A stretch of DNA of 64,000 nucleotides from NCBI GenBank assembly GCA_029263015.1, contig JAJCYI010000128.1:1-64000 (forward strand). The letters run 5' to 3'. Below are positions 9,099 to 17,460 of the stretch, one piece after another. Under the pieces are notes generated by a model, which saw only the letters and a program-made list of their open reading frames with translations, ran no database searches and had not been told where the DNA came from. The DNA is from Saprospiraceae bacterium (GTDB lineage: Bacteria > Bacteroidota > Bacteroidia > Chitinophagales > Saprospiraceae). Position numbers and translations under genes: made by a program. Positions within the stretch are counted from its first letter, which is position 1. Every line of letters starts with the position of its first letter.

Positions 9099-9584
9099 AT
9101 GGCAAACAGTTTCAATCATTTTTTGAATAAATTCCCCAAAGTCAAACTTCCTCAAACCCTCAAGGAAGAGGATGTTCGCATTTATAGTGCGAACAACGAC
9201 CCTTTGCCTGACAAACTCATTCAAGAATTTATTTTGCCACATGAAGGCGAAAGTGATGACCTGACCGAATTTGTCCCATGTTTTAGATTGGCTGGATTAA
9301 AGGATTTCCACGCAGTTGTATTTTGGAAAGCAGAGTTGATGAATTACCAATACATTATGGTTACCTACGAAAAAGGGGGAAGGGCAATTGACCGTAGGGT
9401 TTTGGCAGGTATAGTTTCCGATGGCAACATCATCATCCGTTCAGTAGCCCAACTTGACGCTGATATGAGCATACTTATTATGAGTGGACAAACTGATAGT
9501 AAGGACGAACGATATGCTGCTTCTCAAAGTACGACCCTGGAATTGGAACTTCTGCCAGACGGGAAGATGATGGAATTGGTATAA
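9099..9584 (+). CDS. conserved-looking cytoplasmic protein, unknown
   Basis: 161 residues from ATG 9099. An upstream in-frame ATG at 9048 overlaps the promoter-like element, so the shorter form is preferred. No signal peptide or membrane span. The protein is acidic and mixed alpha/beta, with VPCFRLAGLKDFHAVVFWKAEL in the centre and a regular beta pattern after it (YQYIMVTYEKGG, RRVLAGIVSDGN). I do not recognise a family or catalytic motif. It is convergent with the HMG-CoA lyase gene, 13 bp away. Confidence 0.7.
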   Translation: MANSFNHFLNKFPKVKLPQTLKEEDVRIYSANNDPLPDKLIQEFILPHEGESDDLTEFVPCFRLAGLKDFHAVVFWKAELMNYQYIMVTYEKGGRAIDRRVLAGIVSDGNIIIRSVAQLDADMSILIMSGQTDSKDERYAASQSTTLELELLPDGKMMELV

Positions 9585-9597
9585 ATGGAACAAATGT

Positions 9598-10458
9598 TCA
9601 GTGCTTCGGAAACACCTCAAGTGCCATTTCAAATGACTTCCTAAATTCCTCCACATTTACCCCAGTCTTCTGTTTTTCATCCTGAAATAAGAAAACCATA
9701 TTTTCCATAGGCATATTTCCAGTCAGGTCGTCTTTCGCCATGGGACAGCCTCCAAAGCCACGGATGGCTCCGTCGAAACGAGTGCAGCCGCTCTTCCAGG
9801 CAGCTTCTATTTTCTCCTTCCAACTTTGTGCTTGGGTGTGGAGATGGGCTCCTATTTCTATTCCATTGTTTTTGTAAATCGGGATAAGGTTCGAAAAAAG
9901 ATAAGTAATACTGGCAGGGTTTGATACGCCAATGGTATCTGAAAGCTGAATGATGTGAATGCCCATATCCACTAGTTTATCCACCCATTTAACGACCGTT
10001 TCTACATTCCAGGGGTCACCATAAGGATTGCCAAAACCCATACTTATGTAAATCACCATTTCTTTGTTTGTAGCCAAACAAGTCCGCTGAATGCCTTCTG
10101 CCCTTTGCAATGACTCTTCGATCGTGGCATTTGTGTTCCTGACCTGGAATGTTTCAGAAATGGAAAATGGATAACCCAAGAAAGCGATCTCATCAAATTG
10201 GCTGGCGTCGTCTGCACCACGTTGATTGGCAACGATTGCGAGTAATTTCGAGCTGGTGGTCGAAAGATCAAGTTGTTTCAAAACGGCAGCGGTGTCCCGC
10301 ATTTGTGGAATCGCCTTGGGCGAAACAAAACTTCCAAAGTCAATGGTATCAAAACCGACTTTCAACAATTGATTGATGTAAGCCGCCTTAGCTTCAGTGG
10401 GAATGAATTCCTTCAATCCCTGCATCGCATCCCGGGGGCATTCTATCAGCTTGATCAT
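9598..10458 (-). CDS. hydroxymethylglutaryl-CoA lyase
   Basis: 286 residues, a TIM-barrel of the HMGL/DRE family that cleaves HMG-CoA to acetyl-CoA and acetoacetate, the last step of leucine degradation. The N-terminal IECPRDAMQG carries the family's metal and substrate residues. The signature Cys loop is present (GFGGCPMAKDDLTGN), which separates lyases from isopropylmalate synthases. The start at ATG 10458 gives the canonical N-terminus; 30 further upstream codons read as non-homologous. No leucine-pathway neighbours are in the window. Confidence 0.92.
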   Translation of the reverse strand: MIKLIECPRDAMQGLKEFIPTEAKAAYINQLLKVGFDTIDFGSFVSPKAIPQMRDTAAVLKQLDLSTTSSKLLAIVANQRGADDASQFDEIAFLGYPFSISETFQVRNTNATIEESLQRAEGIQRTCLATNKEMVIYISMGFGNPYGDPWNVETVVKWVDKLVDMGIHIIQLSDTIGVSNPASITYLFSNLIPIYKNNGIEIGAHLHTQAQSWKEKIEAAWKSGCTRFDGAIRGFGGCPMAKDDLTGNMPMENMVFLFQDEKQKTGVNVEEFRKSFEMALEVFPKH

Positions 10459-10633
10459 AGATTGGTTGACTCGTTGGATTTTGGCAAAGGTAGGATTTGA
10501 GTTATGATTGAGGATTGATGGGTTGTGAAATTTTATAGAACTGGTCAAGAGATTGGCAATTGGTACATGGTTGTTTTAATTTTGCACGAAATGGCAATTA
10601 AGTTCTGTTCTAAAACCACGGACTTAAACGTAT

Positions 10634-10701
10634 TAACCACGGAGGACACAGAGAGCACAGGGTAGATTCTTATCCTGTGCACTCAGTGTCCCCTGTGGTT
10701 A
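10634..10701. repeat. 30-bp imperfect palindrome
   Basis: TAACCACGGAGGACACAGAG (10634-10653, continuing to 10664) pairs with the complement at 10672-10701 with a few mismatches. It sits between the HMG-CoA lyase start region and the small membrane protein. There is no T-tract, and the flanking genes point away from it, so it is not a terminator. It resembles the arm at 26,953-27,005 in style (CAGAG-rich arms). Confidence 0.7.
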
Positions 10702-10754
10702 AATAAATATTACTCCTCCTCGAAATATTTCAAAGATTCAAGAATAATTACCTT

Positions 10755-10976
10755 ATGAAAAAAACACTTTGGGTTTCTGCTGGATTTTTATTGTTCATCA
10801 TTGGCTTTACGGCACTCGTGCTAAGTCTGGTTGGAATAAAATTATCGTACTTAACTTGGATTGATGCCCCTGGGGCACTTTTCGGGTTTCTCGTTAGGAT
10901 TGTGATGATTATTAGTGGAGTGGTGATTGTTTACCTTTCAGTTACAGATTGGAGGAATCAGGGGGGTGAAGTTTGA
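10755..10976 (+). CDS. small two-span membrane protein
   Basis: 73 residues. There are two hydrophobic segments, about 5-28 (WVSAGFLLFIIGFTALVLSL) and 44-63 (FLVRIVMIISGVVIVYLSV), joined by a short loop containing YLTWIDAP. The tail is short and polar (DWRNQGGEV). It looks like an inner-membrane protein of the small conserved type common in Bacteroidota; no function is known. It stands ahead of the toxin-antitoxin pair. Confidence 0.65.
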   Translation: MKKTLWVSAGFLLFIIGFTALVLSLVGIKLSYLTWIDAPGALFGFLVRIVMIISGVVIVYLSVTDWRNQGGEV

Positions 10977-10999
10977 TTGGATTTATAGTTCTAAATAGT

Positions 11000-11007
11000 T
11001 ATTTTTG
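11000..11007 (+). promoter_or_regulatory. possible -7 promoter element of the TA pair
   Basis: TATTTTTG matches TAnnTTTG, 18 bp ahead of the antitoxin ATG at 11026, with a TTG at 10977-10979 about 20 bp upstream. Confidence 0.4.
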
Positions 11008-11025
11008 TTAAAATTCGATTTGGTC

Positions 11026-11274
11026 ATGAATACATTAGAAATAAAAAATGATCTGTTACGACTCATGGTGGAAACCAACGATCAAGACCTCTTGAACAAG
11101 GTCAGGCGATATTTTAAATTTTTAAAAAATGAACCGATCAATCAGAGTGAAATAGAGAAACAAGAATTTGCTATGATCGACCTTGGGCTTCAACAAATTG
11201 AAAAAGGTGAAGTTATTTCCCACAAAGATGCTCGGAATAAAATAAACGAAATGCTTGGAATCAATAGATCATGA
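11026..11274 (+). CDS. antitoxin of a ParE/RelE-type module
   Basis: 82 residues from ATG 11026. A charged, largely helical protein (LEIKNDLLRLMVETND, then DLGLQQIEKGEVISHKDARN) with the short C-terminal KINEML tail typical of antitoxins paired with ParE/RelE toxins. No DNA-binding fold is obvious; many partners of this type use a degenerate ribbon-helix-helix. The stop codon overlaps the toxin start as ATGA, so the two are translated together. Such antitoxins neutralise the toxin and usually repress the operon. Confidence 0.72.
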   Translation: MNTLEIKNDLLRLMVETNDQDLLNKVRRYFKFLKNEPINQSEIEKQEFAMIDLGLQQIEKGEVISHKDARNKINEMLGINRS

Positions 11275-11555
11275 ATAAAATTGTTTGGTCGGATCTTGCT
11301 TTCCTCACCTTTACTGATATTGCTGAATTCCTCTCAAGTAAATATTCTCTTGATGCTGCCATCAAATTTGATGAGCAAGTAGATAGTATAATTCAAAATT
11401 TGAAAAAATATAAAGAGTTATGTCCTGCTTACAAGAAGCGTCCCTCTTTGAGAAAGTGTATTGTCAATAAAAACACCTCTTTGCTTTATAGAATTGATAG
11501 AGATAAAATCCATTTGGTAACTTTTTTCGACAATAGGGGCATCCACAGCTTCTAA
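11271..11555 (+). CDS. ParE/RelE-family toxin
   Basis: 94 residues with the ParE/RelE fold pattern: IVWSDLAFLTFTDIAEFLSS, then FDEQVDSIIQNLKKYKELCP, then the basic strand LRKCIVNKNTSLLYRIDRDKIHLVTFFDNR. Family toxins either inhibit DNA gyrase (ParE) or cleave mRNA at the ribosome (RelE). The FFDNRG ending and the size favour the ParE/YoeB-like side, but the target cannot be told from sequence. It starts at 11271, overlapping the antitoxin stop. Confidence 0.82.
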   Translation: MNKIVWSDLAFLTFTDIAEFLSSKYSLDAAIKFDEQVDSIIQNLKKYKELCPAYKKRPSLRKCIVNKNTSLLYRIDRDKIHLVTFFDNRGIHSF

Positions 11556-11557
11556 CA

Positions 11558-14065
11558 TCACAACTCAAAATCCCCCACTGGCACCGCCACGCCAATCAAA
11601 TAACCCAGCCCTTCGAATTCACCATTCCTGAACGACCCTGCCACATCAAAACGCAACAAGCGCAAAATGCCAAATCCGATCTGGTCAAAACCCAGTGACA
11701 ATTCCAGGTAATCCTTCTCCTCTGAGGTATAAAGGAAATTGGCGCCAGCCACCATACTCCAATCCAACTTTTTGAACAGTGGTAACTTATCTGTAATAAA
11801 ACCTTGAAAATTATGCTCCCAATGTCCCTCAACCCATGCGTCCCTAGTGCTAAATTCATAGTACGGCAATTTTTTGAAGGAATAGAGGTACCTGCCGGGG
11901 TTTCCCACCGAAATTTCATTTCCATTGAAATGTTTGTAATCCTGGAAATACAGTTGCTTACTGTTAATAAACCTACCTATTTCTAAACGGAAAGAAGTAT
12001 GTCCCGCCAACCCCATTTTGACGTTCCTTTTTTGAATAACCGCTGAAATCCTGTCATAATCAACATCGCTACTCAATACATCACCAGTTCCAGGGTTGAG
12101 TGAAAACCCTTTGCGGTAATGTATCCACAAGTCAGGGAATTTGCTGCCAAAAATATATTTGCGGTCAGGGTAATCATAATATTTCTGCCCAAACCGGAAA
12201 CGGACACTGATACCTGCGGCTACAGCTTTGTTTCTCTCCAACCATTTTATCCCTGTATGGTCATTTATTGGGACATTTGGTGCAAACTCTTTGTCCTTTT
12301 TGAAAAAGCTAAAATCGGAATTGTTGGTTAGTGGAGAACGGTCTGCGAATTGGAACAATGCAAAAAGCAAAATCCCATTTGAGACTTCCTGCCTATGTTC
12401 AAACATCAAATATTTTTTATCGTAAAAACGGGCGTGGTTCTCCTTGCTAAACACCGAATAGAAACTATTCAGCATGACACTTATCGGTTCTACACCATTG
12501 AACTGTGCTAACTTTTGGCCACCGAACACTCGCAAACGGCTGAATTTTTTTGGGTTGTAACTGTACACAAATCTTCCAGCCGCACGGAACTCCTCATCAG
12601 CGAAACCGTAATTCACTTTTGCACCTATCGTTAATTTCTTCTTTTCGAGCTTGTCAAAAGCTTGTTTGAACGCCAAACCAAAATTTACATTCCCGCCTTG
12701 CACAGCATTGAACTGGATGGTATTCACCGGCGATTCAATAGTAAATGAGCGTTGTTCCCAAGAGTTTTGAAAGGTATATCCAAACAGCAGATCAGCTACC
12801 TTTAATTTGTTGTTCTCCCGATCAAGTGAATCCAAATAGGGTTTCGACTCCCGCACCACTTTGATGCTGTCTTTTTTACTGTAATCAACTGATTCCTCAA
12901 TGGTCAAAGGTACAGGCCGGGTTCCTTCCCAGTAAGTGCTGTCCTTTTCATTTGCCCCATCCTCAACTTTCATTATTTCGTTTCCAAAAAACTTGTCACC
13001 CAAGCCGGGGGCGAGGTCGTAATTAGTAAAAATGCCCGTAAAATCTCCACCAAATTTGAAACCGAACGCACCTCCTTTAATCGAAAAAGTCTGTGAAAAA
13101 ATGCGCCAGGTGTCTGGTTTGACCACAGGCACATAAGTCTGTTTTATGTACAAGGTATCGAACAACGGCATCTGCACCCGTTTTCCAGTCACATAAATAT
13201 CGGCACTTTGAATGTTCCAAAGATCAGTGACAATATATATAAATCCTTGAAATGCAGCATCTTCCGACCGTTTTGGGATCACTTCGATCTTATTTATCAG
13301 GTAGCCTTCCTCATCCATGATGACTCCTTCCAGACGGTATTTGTAATGACCCAGGGCCTTTTCTGCTATCGGTGAAATAATGTTCCGGCCATACTGGGTA
13401 AGATTATCATAGAGGTCAATGTTCATCTCCCTGGCGCTGTTGAAGCTGAAACCATTGTCATCACCGCTCACTTTACTCGAAGTCATTATTTCTTTAAAAC
13501 GATCAGGCTGTTTGAAGTACAATTTTGAAACCGATTCGGAAAGGTAAACGATGCCCTGCCGGTTGGTGTCGAGGCTCCCTTCCATGTCGCCCACGTCTTG
13601 TCCGAGTAACTTTTCAGGGGCTTCCAAAATTTTCACATTACCTTTTATATAAACATCACAGGAATACGAATTGACCAGTTCCTTGTAGTATTTGCGTTTT
13701 GCTATAGCCTTCCTGATGATCGGGTAAGCAGGATCTTCTGCATTAGCTTTCACTTCAATTTCCATCAGGGAAATACTTTCCCCTTCTAAATAAACGTCCA
13801 GTTTCAGGAGGCTGCCTTGATAATCCACCGCCATAACCTGTTGCCGGAATCCAATGTATTGAAATACGAGTTGGTATTTCCCTTTTTCCAGTTCAAGAAA
13901 ATACTCCCCTTCGAGGTTGGTCGTGGTTCCTTTGGTAGTGCCCTGAACATAAACCGAAGCAAAGGCAAGCGGTTCTCCTGACTGATCCGTCACCGTCCCC
14001 TTTATCTGTGCAGTAGCTGTATCAATAAAAAACAGCATGAATAACAATAAAATCTGGATCCTCAT
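11558..14065 (-). CDS. DUF5686 outer-membrane protein with carboxypeptidase-regulatory-like N-terminus (second copy)
   Basis: 835 residues. A signal peptide (about 1-19, ends DTATAQ) is followed by a carboxypeptidase-regulatory-like domain at 20-100 with KGTVTDQSGEPLAFASVYVQ and GTTKGTTTNLEGEY. A long DUF5686 region ends in a barrel-like C-terminus (LGYLIGVAVPVGDFEL). The layout parallels the protein at 2,722-5,298, including shared short motifs (LPLFKKL, then VEGHWEHNFQGF or its counterpart), so the two are paralogues. It is monocistronic in this window, convergent with the ParE toxin (2-bp gap). It probably sits in the outer membrane; the role is unknown. Confidence 0.87.
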   Translation of the reverse strand: MRIQILLLFMLFFIDTATAQIKGTVTDQSGEPLAFASVYVQGTTKGTTTNLEGEYFLELEKGKYQLVFQYIGFRQQVMAVDYQGSLLKLDVYLEGESISLMEIEVKANAEDPAYPIIRKAIAKRKYYKELVNSYSCDVYIKGNVKILEAPEKLLGQDVGDMEGSLDTNRQGIVYLSESVSKLYFKQPDRFKEIMTSSKVSGDDNGFSFNSAREMNIDLYDNLTQYGRNIISPIAEKALGHYKYRLEGVIMDEEGYLINKIEVIPKRSEDAAFQGFIYIVTDLWNIQSADIYVTGKRVQMPLFDTLYIKQTYVPVVKPDTWRIFSQTFSIKGGAFGFKFGGDFTGIFTNYDLAPGLGDKFFGNEIMKVEDGANEKDSTYWEGTRPVPLTIEESVDYSKKDSIKVVRESKPYLDSLDRENNKLKVADLLFGYTFQNSWEQRSFTIESPVNTIQFNAVQGGNVNFGLAFKQAFDKLEKKKLTIGAKVNYGFADEEFRAAGRFVYSYNPKKFSRLRVFGGQKLAQFNGVEPISVMLNSFYSVFSKENHARFYDKKYLMFEHRQEVSNGILLFALFQFADRSPLTNNSDFSFFKKDKEFAPNVPINDHTGIKWLERNKAVAAGISVRFRFGQKYYDYPDRKYIFGSKFPDLWIHYRKGFSLNPGTGDVLSSDVDYDRISAVIQKRNVKMGLAGHTSFRLEIGRFINSKQLYFQDYKHFNGNEISVGNPGRYLYSFKKLPYYEFSTRDAWVEGHWEHNFQGFITDKLPLFKKLDWSMVAGANFLYTSEEKDYLELSLGFDQIGFGILRLLRFDVAGSFRNGEFEGLGYLIGVAVPVGDFEL

Positions 14066-14325
14066 AAGGTACGCTGATTAGATAAAAGTTCAAATTTTGG
14101 GTAGCTTATTTTGGTTTTAGTTTTCCATTAAAAGAAGGAATATTGTTGATACTATGACTAATTTTAAAGGAAAACTAAGAGCAAAAGACGCAGCCAAAAA
14201 TGAACATTTATTTAGGCAGCGTGCCTAAGCAAGGTTCATTGGTTTTTGAACTTAATAAATAATGGTTGAAAGTCGATGTAAAATAGGATTTGGTTGTAGT
14301 TCAACTAATGACAGAACATCACTCT

Positions 14326-14913
14326 TCACTCACTCCGCTCTCCCCAATTTTTCAACACAGCAATCAATTCTGGAAAAAAAAGGTTGAAAGCATATTCGTA
14401 AAAATCGTAATCTTTCAAAAAATTATCCACGGCATTTTCAAAATACTGCGGATACCGAGTCCGGTGTTTCATTCGCTCAAATGTAAAACGCAGCCCTCCC
14501 TTCGTACCGTATTTCACCAACCAGTTATCGGCAATCATTTTAGGCAACCGTTCCTGTAAAAACGATGGCATGAGGTAGAGGTGATTCTCTAAAACACTAT
14601 AAATACCAAGAGCAAATTCATTGATCTCAATGGTGGAATAACGCTGCCAGTTGTTGGCCAACACATAATCATAGCAAATGTCCAAAACAACCGGGGCAAA
14701 TTTTCTGTGAACAGGTCGCAGTTTCCGCACACTTTCCCTTACGAGTTCGTGCTCATCAGTAAAAGAATCAATTTTCCGGTGCATACGAATGCCTTCCTGT
14801 ATGGGCCTTGATAATTTGGCCACCTCCTTATTGCTCAAATAGTCAGCAAGAAAGTTGCCGACTATCAGATGTTCCTTTTCGCCAGAAAGAAAAATGTGCG
14901 CGAGAAAATTCAC
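14326..14913 (-). CDS. acpH: acyl carrier protein phosphodiesterase-like (AcpH, DUF479)
   Basis: 195 residues matching the AcpH family of HD-fold phosphodiesterases, which remove the phosphopantetheine arm from acyl carrier protein. Diagnostic pieces are MNFLAHIFLSG, GNFLADYL, then the metal-site stretch GIRMHRKIDSFTDEH and LDICYDYVLANNW. The length is that of the family. It starts with GTG at 14913; no nearer ATG gives the conserved N-terminus. It is divergent from ychF across a large palindrome. The upstream gap (14,066-14,325) holds no clear gene. Confidence 0.88.
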   Translation of the reverse strand: MNFLAHIFLSGEKEHLIVGNFLADYLSNKEVAKLSRPIQEGIRMHRKIDSFTDEHELVRESVRKLRPVHRKFAPVVLDICYDYVLANNWQRYSTIEINEFALGIYSVLENHLYLMPSFLQERLPKMIADNWLVKYGTKGGLRFTFERMKHRTRYPQYFENAVDNFLKDYDFYEYAFNLFFPELIAVLKNWGERSE

Positions 14914-14977
14914 AGTTTAGTTTTTGGTAGTGTTAATTTCGACGTGGTTCAAATGATTCAAAGCTAGTCGGATTTTG

Positions 14978-15042
14978 CCCCAAACGCCCCTTCCAAAAGG
15001 ATGGGAATTAAATTCCCATCCTTTTGGAAGGGGCGTTTGGGG
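14978..15042. repeat. perfect 65-bp palindrome, GGGAATT family
   Basis: Arms 14978-15009 and 15011-15042 are perfect reverse complements of 32 bp around a single central A at 15010. The core is GGGAATTAAATTCCC and the outer arms begin CCCCAAACGCCCC. It lies between divergent acpH and ychF, so it is not a terminator. Relatives with the same core are at 16,283 and 34,682. Confidence 0.95.
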
Positions 15043-15074
15043 ATGTCCACCACAAACCGTCCACCAAATTATCT

Positions 15075-15082
15075 TACCTTTG
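15075..15082 (+). promoter_or_regulatory. possible -7 promoter element of ychF
   Basis: TACCTTTG matches TAnnTTTG about 50 bp before the ychF ATG. No clear -33 box is seen at the usual spacing. Confidence 0.4.
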
Positions 15083-15131
15083 CGCCCGTTTTGCAAAAAC
15101 AATCATAAACCATCAATTATCATTAATAAAT

Positions 15132-16229
15132 ATGGCTCTAAAATGCGGCATCGTCGGACTGCCAAACGTCGGTAAATCAACCCTTTTCAATGCTTTGACT
15201 TCTGCAAAGGCGTTGGCAGCAAACTATCCTTTTGCCACCAAAGACCCTAATGTGGGCATGATTACCGTCCCCGATACACGTCTGGATCAATTGACCGAAT
15301 TTGTAAAACCAAAACAGACGATTCCCACCACCATCGAAATCCTCGACATTGCCGGCCTGATAAAAGGGGCGAGCAAAGGGGAAGGGCTTGGAAACCAGTT
15401 CCTTGCAAACATACGGGAAGTGGATGCGATAATTCATGTTGTCCGTTGTTTCGAAAATGAAAATGTTGTCCACGTAGAAGGTGGCGTTGACCCTGTAAGA
15501 GATAAAGACATTATTGATACTGAACTGATCCTCAAAGACTTGGAGACTATTGAAAAGAGGATGGACCGTCTTCGAAAACAAGCGAAGACTGGAAAGAAGG
15601 AAGATGTGGCTGCAGCAGAACATGGAGAAACAATACTCCAACATTTGAACGAAGGCAACCCTGCACGATCACTTGACCTGGAAGGAGACGCCGATGAACT
15701 CCTGAAAGAATTGCTCCTTCTGACCAGCAAGCCCATATTATATGTTTGCAATGTAGATGAGGAATCGGTGAACAACGGCAATTCGCATACCGCTACATTT
15801 CAAGAGGCCGTCAAGAATGAACCAGCAGAAGTCATTTATATCAGTGCTGCCATCGAGGCGGAAATTGCTAACATGGAAACCAAGGAAGAACGGGAGGAAT
15901 ATCTTGAAATGATGGGGCTCAATGAACCTGGAGTCAACAAACTCATCAGCGCGAGTTATGCCTTGCTCAAGCTGATTACGTATTTTACCGCAGGTGAAAA
16001 AGAGGTGCGGGCCTGGACAATTCGCAAAGGCTGGAAAGCACCAAAAGCTGCTGGCGTTATTCATACAGATTTTGAAAAGGGTTTTATTCGTGCCGAGGTT
16101 ATCAGGTATGCAGATTTCCTAACTTACAAGTCAGAGTCAGCCATTAAAGAAGCCGGTAAAATGGGCGTGGAAGGAAAAGAATACGTGGTCGGGGATGGCG
16201 ATGTGATGCACTTTAGGTTTAATGTTTAG
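15132..16229 (+). CDS. ychF: redox-regulated ATPase YchF (Obg-like)
   Basis: 365 residues, the usual YchF/OLA1 length. The P-loop GLPNVGKST is at 9-17, and DIAGLIKGASKGEG is the switch region. NVDE (about residue 205) replaces the G4 NKxD motif, which is why this family prefers ATP over GTP. The C-terminal TGS-like domain ends VGDGDVMHFRFNV. YchF binds ribosomes and affects translation and stress responses. ATG 15132 gives the canonical MALKCGIVGL start; the frame is open 36 codons further upstream but enters the palindrome region and is not conserved. Confidence 0.97.
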   Translation: MALKCGIVGLPNVGKSTLFNALTSAKALAANYPFATKDPNVGMITVPDTRLDQLTEFVKPKQTIPTTIEILDIAGLIKGASKGEGLGNQFLANIREVDAIIHVVRCFENENVVHVEGGVDPVRDKDIIDTELILKDLETIEKRMDRLRKQAKTGKKEDVAAAEHGETILQHLNEGNPARSLDLEGDADELLKELLLLTSKPILYVCNVDEESVNNGNSHTATFQEAVKNEPAEVIYISAAIEAEIANMETKEEREEYLEMMGLNEPGVNKLISASYALLKLITYFTAGEKEVRAWTIRKGWKAPKAAGVIHTDFEKGFIRAEVIRYADFLTYKSESAIKEAGKMGVEGKEYVVGDGDVMHFRFNV

Positions 16230-16282
16230 TGTCAGTGATTCGTGATTCGGAAATAGTGATTCGTGAAAATAAAAAAGGTGAC

Positions 16283-16327
16283 ACCTTTCAAAAGTGTGGG
16301 AATTAAATTCCCACACTTTTGAAAGGT
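16283..16327. repeat. perfect 45-bp palindrome, GGGAATT family; possible bidirectional terminator
   Basis: Arms 16283-16304 and 16306-16327 are perfect 22-bp reverse complements around the central A at 16305, with core GGGAATTAAATTCCC. It sits between the converging ends of ychF (16,229) and the MCE gene (16,375), where a stable hairpin could stop transcription both ways. Confidence 0.92.
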
Positions 16328-16374
16328 ACGTTTGGAGCAGCGAACTAGTCACTAGTCAACTATTCACCAACCCA

Positions 16375-17391
16375 CTAATTCCCCGCCGGTGTCTCGTAAG
16401 GCATTTTCTTTTTGGACAAAATACGGCGGTACCGCTCAGGGTGAAGGCGGAGATCTTCCAATAGCAAGTCAATGTTTTTGACTGTCAATTGCAGGTTATC
16501 GGCAAATTCCTTGTCGTGGAGCAACATGGCGACGGCCCCTTCCCCTCCCTCGTTGAGGTTTTTTAATAACACACCCAAATCGTTGATTGCTTGGTCAGAA
16601 GAAGCAAGGGTTGTTTGCAATTGTTTCATGGTGCCCTGAACATCTTTGCTCAGTTCGTTCATATTGACTTTACCCAAGTCGTTGCTCAATTTTTCCACAT
16701 TGGCAAGAATGGTGGTGATTTTTTCATTGTTGTCTTTGAGGTTTCCAGTAATGGATTCCACATTTTTCAACGAACCTTCAATAGAAGCCGAAGAGCCAGC
16801 CATCAACCTGTCGATCTTTCCCGTTGCAGCATTGAGATTGGCAAGGATCGCCTTTGCATCGGCAATGCTATTATTAAGTTCTCCACTCTGGGACAGGCGT
16901 TCGTTCAAAGTATCAATAACACTATTAAGACCTTTGCTCAGCACATCCATATAAACCTTCATTTCTTCAGGCGTGGTAAATGATCCAAGTAGGCTCTTGG
17001 TAACCCCTTCAATATAATCGCCATCTTGGGCACAGTCGGCACCAGAACAATTATCTGTATAAACAAGGTGGACTTCAGAGCCGCCCATTAAGCTGGCACT
17101 GACAAGTTCTGCACTCGTATTTTTTGGCACAGAGATCCCTTTGTTAAGGTTCAGTGTGACCTTGATCTTGTTGAGGTCGCCATCAACTTGTCCGAAATCG
17201 GCAACCAAGCCAACTTGCAGGCCATTGATCCTTACGGGGGTGGATACTCGCAAACCATCTACCCTTTCATAAACAGAATAAAGGGTCGTTGAACTTGCAA
17301 GAACATTAAATCCACGGAGGTATTTATAGCCCCAAATGGCCAGGGCAATCGTTATGATGGCAAACAAGCCAATTTTTGTTTCTTTACGCAT
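16375..17391 (-). CDS. MCE/MlaD-family lipid-transport protein
   Basis: 338 residues. One N-terminal membrane span (about 6-23, IGLFAIITIALAIWGYKYL) is followed by an MCE domain at about 35-115 (YSVYERVDGLRVSTPVRINGL, then VDGDLNKIKVTLNL). A long helical and coiled region follows (about 135-320, with repeated LNERLSQSG and ESITGNLKDNN-type heptads). MCE proteins form hexamers that shuttle phospholipids across the periplasm, as MlaD does in the Mla system. No MlaE, MlaF or MlaB genes lie nearby. It is 69 bp downstream of the amidase gene on the same strand and probably co-transcribed. Confidence 0.9.
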   Translation of the reverse strand: MRKETKIGLFAIITIALAIWGYKYLRGFNVLASSTTLYSVYERVDGLRVSTPVRINGLQVGLVADFGQVDGDLNKIKVTLNLNKGISVPKNTSAELVSASLMGGSEVHLVYTDNCSGADCAQDGDYIEGVTKSLLGSFTTPEEMKVYMDVLSKGLNSVIDTLNERLSQSGELNNSIADAKAILANLNAATGKIDRLMAGSSASIEGSLKNVESITGNLKDNNEKITTILANVEKLSNDLGKVNMNELSKDVQGTMKQLQTTLASSDQAINDLGVLLKNLNEGGEGAVAMLLHDKEFADNLQLTVKNIDLLLEDLRLHPERYRRILSKKKMPYETPAGN

Positions 17392-17460
17392 AAGGGAAAT
17401 GAAGAGGTTGGAGGAAACGGATTAATGGCAAGTGAAGATGCCCTTTAAACCCCTGAATTC

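Noticed and set aside
14154-14228. 24-codon frame (MTNFKGKLRAKDAAKNEHLF) in the acpH upstream gap
   Set aside because: Too short and with no recognised family or ribosome-binding context; it could be a gene remnant, but nothing supports it.
15024-15131. Longer start for ychF
   Set aside because: The extra residues are encoded by the palindrome at 14,978-15,042 and its flank and do not belong to the conserved YchF start.
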